Made by a program: the position numbers and the translations under genes
Origin: Chitinispirillaceae bacterium
Lineage (GTDB): Bacteria > Fibrobacterota > Chitinivibrionia > Chitinivibrionales > Chitinispirillaceae
Length of the DNA stretch: 57,733 bases
NCBI GenBank assembly: GCA_016930275.1
Contig: JAFGHA010000147.1
Span: 1 to 57,733 of the forward strand
Direction: 5' to 3'
Notes under the pieces: generated by a model
Told to the model about the DNA's origin: nothing
Databases searched by the model: none
The model's input: only the letters and a program-made list of their open reading frames with translations
Shown here: piece by piece, positions 54,075-57,733 of the stretch
Layout: every line of letters begins with the position of its first letter
Numbering within the stretch: position 1 is the first letter of the stretch

Positions 54075-56194
54075 GGTGCGTTCTCTTCTATGCCGAAAAA
54101 GTGTTCGGGATGTTCCTGTTCAGACGATTGCGGAGTGTTACCCACCTTGTAAAGTTTGCGGTGGTTGAACTCGGATTTTTTGCCTTCATTCCAGTGCTGT
54201 ACCGGCCGGTAGTATCCCACGATTCGTGAGTATACCTCGGTTTCTTCAGAACAGTTCGGGCAGGAAAAATGTTCACCTTTAAGATATCCGTGCTGTTTAC
54301 AGATCGAGAAAGTGGGTGAGAGCGTGAAATAGGGAATCTGATAATTTTCGGCGATTTTCCTTACCAGTTTCTTGCAGATTTCGATATCGTCAATTGATTC
54401 TCCGATAAATGCATGGAACACGGTCCCGCCGGTATACATCTTCTGGATGTCGCTCTGCATGTCAAGGGCCTCGAAAATATCGTCGGTGGCGTTGACCGGC
54501 AGCTGTGTCGAGTTGGTGTAGAACGGGTGGTCATTGCCGGGAATGATCATACGCGGGAACTTTTCCCGGTCGATCTTGGCGAGGCGATATGAGGTTCCTT
54601 CTCCCGGTGTCGCCTCGAGGTTGAATAGGTGGCCCGTCTCCTCCTGATACATCACCAGTCGATCGCGCATATGAAGCAGTACTTCTTTCGCGAAAATCCG
54701 TGACTCCGTGTGGGTGAGGTCTTTTCCCATGAAATTCTGCACCGATTCGTTCATTCCGATAAGCCCGATGGTGGAGAAGTGGTTGTTCCAGTGGCGCAGG
54801 TACCGCTGGGTATAGGGGAAGAGGCCCTGATCCATGAGACGGGAGATAACCTGTCGCTTGACTTCGAGTGAATCGCGGGCGAGATCCATGTAATGGTCAA
54901 GATGCTGGTAGTACTCATCGACGCTCGAGGACCGGTATCCGATGCGCGGCAGGTTGATGGTAACCACCCCGATGGATCCGGTAAATTCGTCGGCACCGAA
55001 CAGTCCGCCACCGCGATTTCGCAGTTCCCTTTTATCGAGTTGCAGCCGACAGCACATCGATCGGACATCTCCAGGATTGAGCGTCGAGTTGATGAAGTTC
55101 TGAAAATAAGGAGTTCCGTATTTGCCGGTCATTTTAAAAAGAAGCTGTGCGTTTTCACTGTTCCAGTTGAAATGTTCCGTAATATTGTAGGTGGGAATGG
55201 GATATGAAAAACCGCGGCCGTCGGCATCGCCTTCGATCAGGACCTCAAGGAACGCCTTGTTGATCATGTCCATTTCCGCCTGAAATTCTCCGTAGGTCTG
55301 TTCAATAGGTGCTCCGCCGACAATCGCCGGCTGGTCGCGCAGATCATCGGGAACGACCCAGTCGAGCGTGATATTGGTGAACGGAGCCTGCGATCCCCAG
55401 CGTGAGGGAGTATTCACACCGAAAATGAAGGATTGGATCTGCTGTTTCACATCGATATACGAGAGATTGTCGACCCGAACAAAGGGTGCCAGATAGGTAT
55501 CAAACGATGAAAAAGCCTGTGCGCCTGCCCACTCATTCTGAAGAATTCCGAGAAAGTTGACCATCTGCTGCACTAGTGTCGAAAGGTGTTTTGGAGCAGC
55601 CGAAGAAATCTTTCCCGGTACACCCCCCAGCCCTTCGGCGATGAGTTGCCTCAGTGACCATCCGGCACAATACCCGGAAAACATTGAAAGATCATGCATA
55701 TGAAAATCACCGTTACGATGAGCGGTTGAGATATCGTGGCTGTAAATGTTTTCAAGCCAGTAGTTTGCGGTAATCGCTCCACTGTTATGGAGAATGAGCC
55801 CGCCAAGAGAATAATTCACATTGGAATTCTCGTGTACGCGCCAGTCCTCCTGCTTGAGATAGCCATCCATCGTGGTGGCGATATCGAGGAGCATATCGTG
55901 AGTGCTGCGGATGCGACGGTGTTCTTCACGGTAGATGATATACGCTTTTGCAACTTTCGCATGTCCCTGTTCGATAAGAACTTTTTCAACAATGTCCTGA
56001 ATTTCCTCAACAGCGGGAATCGATTTTGGATGAAATTTTTTACTGATGGCATCTTCAACCTGTTTTGCGAGGGTGAGTGCCGAACCGAAATCTTTTCCGC
56101 CGGCAGCTTCGGCGGCTTTATAAATTGCATTGGCGATTTTGTAGTTATCATAAGGAACCAGCTTACCTTCGCGTTTCCTGATGGTTTCTATCAT
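54035..56194 (-). CDS. nrdD: Anaerobic ribonucleoside-triphosphate reductase
   Basis: The 719-residue class III reductase makes dNTPs without oxygen. An ATP-cone domain (MIETIRKREGKLVPYDNYKIANAIYKAA) starts it. The body has the NrdD barrel. Near the end, CKQHGYLKGEHFSCPNCSEE is the zinc site, and SRIVGYYRPVQHWNEGK holds the probable radical glycine, Gly660. The ATG at 56194 is eight bases from AAGGAG. Two NrdR-type boxes lie upstream. Confidence 0.94.
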   Translation of the reverse strand: MIETIRKREGKLVPYDNYKIANAIYKAAEAAGGKDFGSALTLAKQVEDAISKKFHPKSIPAVEEIQDIVEKVLIEQGHAKVAKAYIIYREEHRRIRSTHDMLLDIATTMDGYLKQEDWRVHENSNVNYSLGGLILHNSGAITANYWLENIYSHDISTAHRNGDFHMHDLSMFSGYCAGWSLRQLIAEGLGGVPGKISSAAPKHLSTLVQQMVNFLGILQNEWAGAQAFSSFDTYLAPFVRVDNLSYIDVKQQIQSFIFGVNTPSRWGSQAPFTNITLDWVVPDDLRDQPAIVGGAPIEQTYGEFQAEMDMINKAFLEVLIEGDADGRGFSYPIPTYNITEHFNWNSENAQLLFKMTGKYGTPYFQNFINSTLNPGDVRSMCCRLQLDKRELRNRGGGLFGADEFTGSIGVVTINLPRIGYRSSSVDEYYQHLDHYMDLARDSLEVKRQVISRLMDQGLFPYTQRYLRHWNNHFSTIGLIGMNESVQNFMGKDLTHTESRIFAKEVLLHMRDRLVMYQEETGHLFNLEATPGEGTSYRLAKIDREKFPRMIIPGNDHPFYTNSTQLPVNATDDIFEALDMQSDIQKMYTGGTVFHAFIGESIDDIEICKKLVRKIAENYQIPYFTLSPTFSICKQHGYLKGEHFSCPNCSEETEVYSRIVGYYRPVQHWNEGKKSEFNHRKLYKVGNTPQSSEQEHPEHFFGIEENAPCQEEKDTALAAG

Positions 56195-56286
56195 CCGTGG
56201 TGCTCCTTCCAAGGGTGTGCTGTTAATGCGGACAAAGAAAAAAATAGTTATAATCCACAACCTGTGCTACATGTTAGAGGAAGATT

Positions 56287-56302
56287 GTACAATATATTGG
56301 TT
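56287..56302. promoter_or_regulatory. NrdR-type box 1
   Basis: The core CAATATATTG (56290-56299) fits the centre of the NrdR consensus (CwATATATwG). It is about 93 bases upstream of nrdD, where NrdR would repress transcription when ATP/dATP is high. Confidence 0.6.
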
Positions 56303-56409
56303 TTTTATTTCAATAAAGAATTTAATAAAAATTAAAAGCATTGGTTTCACTTTGTGAATTACCGGAGGTTTTATTTCCGAATGTTATCGTGTGCGTCTGA
56401 ATGAAATTG

Positions 56410-56425
56410 GCACAATATATTGTGA
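56410..56425. promoter_or_regulatory. NrdR-type box 2
   Basis: The sequence CACAATATATTGTG is a perfect palindrome with the same core (56413-56422), 123 bases from box 1. Paired boxes are typical of ribonucleotide reductase promoters. Confidence 0.6.
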
Positions 56426-56795
56426 TTAAAAAAGATAGGGGAGACGCCGGTTCTGCGGAATATTGACAAGTGGTGTAGGTTCGTAGTGTATCGTATTCGG
56501 CAGGGAGCTGCTACAATTTATTGGGGGTCAGCAACGGAATCGATACAATCCGTGGATAGGTCGGTTTTTCGGGTTTTAAGTAAAGGGAAAACAGTAATGA
56601 ATTTTCGTGAGGCTGATAAAACATGGATAGGGTGAAAAATCCTGGCAATATCATTTTTCATAATCCTATTATACTGATAACCGGGGGAGGTGCCGTAGCG
56701 ATCAACTATGAAGAATGTGCGCATCGTTGAACGGTGTGAAATTCTGGACAATGATAGCGAACCGGTCAGGGTACAGCTGTTCCCGAAAAGTAAAA

Positions 56796-56817
56796 GCGGA
56801 GGGTATGTGCCCTCCGC
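56796..56817 (-). terminator. Terminator of the last lipoprotein gene
   Basis: GCGGAGGG and CCCTCCGC form a GC-rich stem with a six-base loop. On the minus strand it is followed by TTTTACTTTT. Confidence 0.75.
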
Positions 56818-56847
56818 GAAGTGGTTTGTTCTGAAAGGTGTGCATCG

Positions 56848-57642
56848 TTACAGGGTGACTGTAGTCGAATGCTTCACCTGACCATTTTTATCAGAGACGG
56901 TGATCTGGGCGGTGCCGTTCGAAAAGGTGATTTCTATATCGCGGTAGGGACTGGAGACTTTTATGGTGCCGCTTACCGGTTTCGACCAGCCATCGGCGGT
57001 TTTTTCATAGATGACCGCATCCACTTCGGCGGTTCCTTCGTAATTGCACCATGCGGTTTTATCGGCGTTTTCGGCCTTGAAGCTCTGTGAAAGCGTACCC
57101 TCAAGTGTCAGTGTCGTGTCGGATAAACCTCTATTGAGTTCTCCGCTTAGCGTATAAGTGCGTCCCATATCAATATAGCCGCCGAGACTGTTTCGGATAT
57201 GGAAATAACCCATGTGGGCAAGTGCTACGGAGGTCGCATTCATGACGACCGGGTATTGAACTGTGGCTCCGGTTTCGTCCTTGAATTGTGCACTGTCGTA
57301 GCCATTCAATGTGAGGGCTTCACCCTGCACACCGGTGAGTGAAAATTCGCCTTCACGTGTCCACCACCCGTTTTCATACGACCATGCCTGGCCGCTGAGA
57401 TTCAACTCCAATTCCGACGTTGAAGTGGCAGCGGTTTTTCCAAGGCTTCCTGCTGAAACGGCGATGACCTGGCCGAGGTCGGCCGCCTCTTTGGCGATCT
57501 GTTCCGCTGAAGCCTCTTCATAGGATATCGCAAGAGACGGATCTTCCCGTCCTTCATTCAATCCGGTCGGGTTGGTGGCACAGCCGACCAGGAAAACGAA
57601 GGAGGCGGTGACACAGGAAGTAATAATTGGTGAATACTTCAT
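56848..57642 (-). CDS. Hypothetical lipoprotein
   Basis: The 264-residue protein from the ATG at 57642 (with AGGGGGGA upstream) has a type II signal with lipobox LVGC (Cys21). The mature part is beta-rich with regular Gly/Thr/Ser strands (ELELNLSGQAWSYENGWW, TLTLEGTLSQSFKAE, PVSGTIKVSSPY), suggesting a barrel-like or lipocalin-like fold. No family was recognised. It has its own terminator. Confidence 0.78.
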   Translation of the reverse strand: MKYSPIITSCVTASFVFLVGCATNPTGLNEGREDPSLAISYEEASAEQIAKEAADLGQVIAVSAGSLGKTAATSTSELELNLSGQAWSYENGWWTREGEFSLTGVQGEALTLNGYDSAQFKDETGATVQYPVVMNATSVALAHMGYFHIRNSLGGYIDMGRTYTLSGELNRGLSDTTLTLEGTLSQSFKAENADKTAWCNYEGTAEVDAVIYEKTADGWSKPVSGTIKVSSPYRDIEITFSNGTAQITVSDKNGQVKHSTTVTL

Positions 57643-57733
57643 ACAGCTATCCCCCCTGAAAGAGTGAGTAAGTGTTTTGGTCGATTGAGGTATCATTTCG
57701 GTTTTTTCAAAAGCCTCTTCCTCATGTATATGA

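Larger units (their letters stand above)
56195..56847. other. Intergenic region with NrdR boxes and a terminator
   Basis: The 653-base AT-rich gap between nrdD and the last lipoprotein gene (both minus strand) holds the two NrdR-type boxes and the hairpin at 56796-56817. No further gene is supported. Confidence 0.6.

Overview
The window looks like a chromosomal piece of a member of the Fibrobacterota, most likely an anaerobic, free-living relative of Chitinivibrio or Chitinispirillum. The clearest marker is the TIGR02147-type protein at 52163-52984, a paralogous family first defined in Fibrobacter. Other pointers are large secreted glycosidases with FlgD/sorting-like tails, many lipoproteins with carbohydrate-binding-type folds, an OmpA protein with thrombospondin-3 calcium repeats, an anaerobic ribonucleotide reductase and a class 1B dihydroorotate dehydrogenase. 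No lineage call was tested by search.

Layout. 1-7.1 kb: secreted and surface proteins, including an 11-blade YCF48/BNR protein, a GH39-like glycosidase and a HEAT-repeat lipoprotein. 7.5-8.4 kb: a minus-strand redox cluster of thioredoxin, an FmdB zinc ribbon and a tiny membrane protein with an in-frame TGA that looks like selenocysteine. 8.4-15.7 kb: a sigma-54 activator, an unknown membrane protein and a type VI secretion block tssA-tssB-tssC-hcp; tssA appears to start at ATT. 15.8-20.7 kb: a probable operon of a DUF362/ferredoxin protein, a lipoate-ligase-like protein and two B12-binding radical SAM enzymes, a good candidate for a poorly described cofactor pathway. 20.9-28 kb: a lipoprotein, a 1695-residue GH8 protein and a HEAAH metalloprotease-like protein. 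28.1-29.7 kb: a ferritin-like protein and an ECF sigma/anti-sigma pair. 29.8-37.5 kb: a 2594-residue secreted TPR protein with six tandem copies of an approximately 271-residue super-repeat.

37.7-42 kb: a MITE-like element, pyrK-pyrD, an AlkD-like glycosylase, and an unknown 176-residue gene behind an excellent sigma-54 promoter with two upstream dyads. 42.1-50.6 kb: dapF, a degenerate SGNH protein, an OmpA/TSP3 protein, tcdA, an MsbA-like ABC exporter and a zinc-ribbon coiled-coil protein. 50.7-57.7 kb: a CAU tRNA, a TIGR02147-lipoprotein pair, nrdD-nrdG with two NrdR-type boxes, and a final lipoprotein.

The most notable candidates are the selenoprotein with its SECIS-like hairpin, the DUF362/LplA/two-radical-SAM locus, the super-repeated TPR giant, the sigma-54-driven unknown gene and the ATT start of tssA. 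All assignments come from reading the sequence and from memory of the families; no database search was run.
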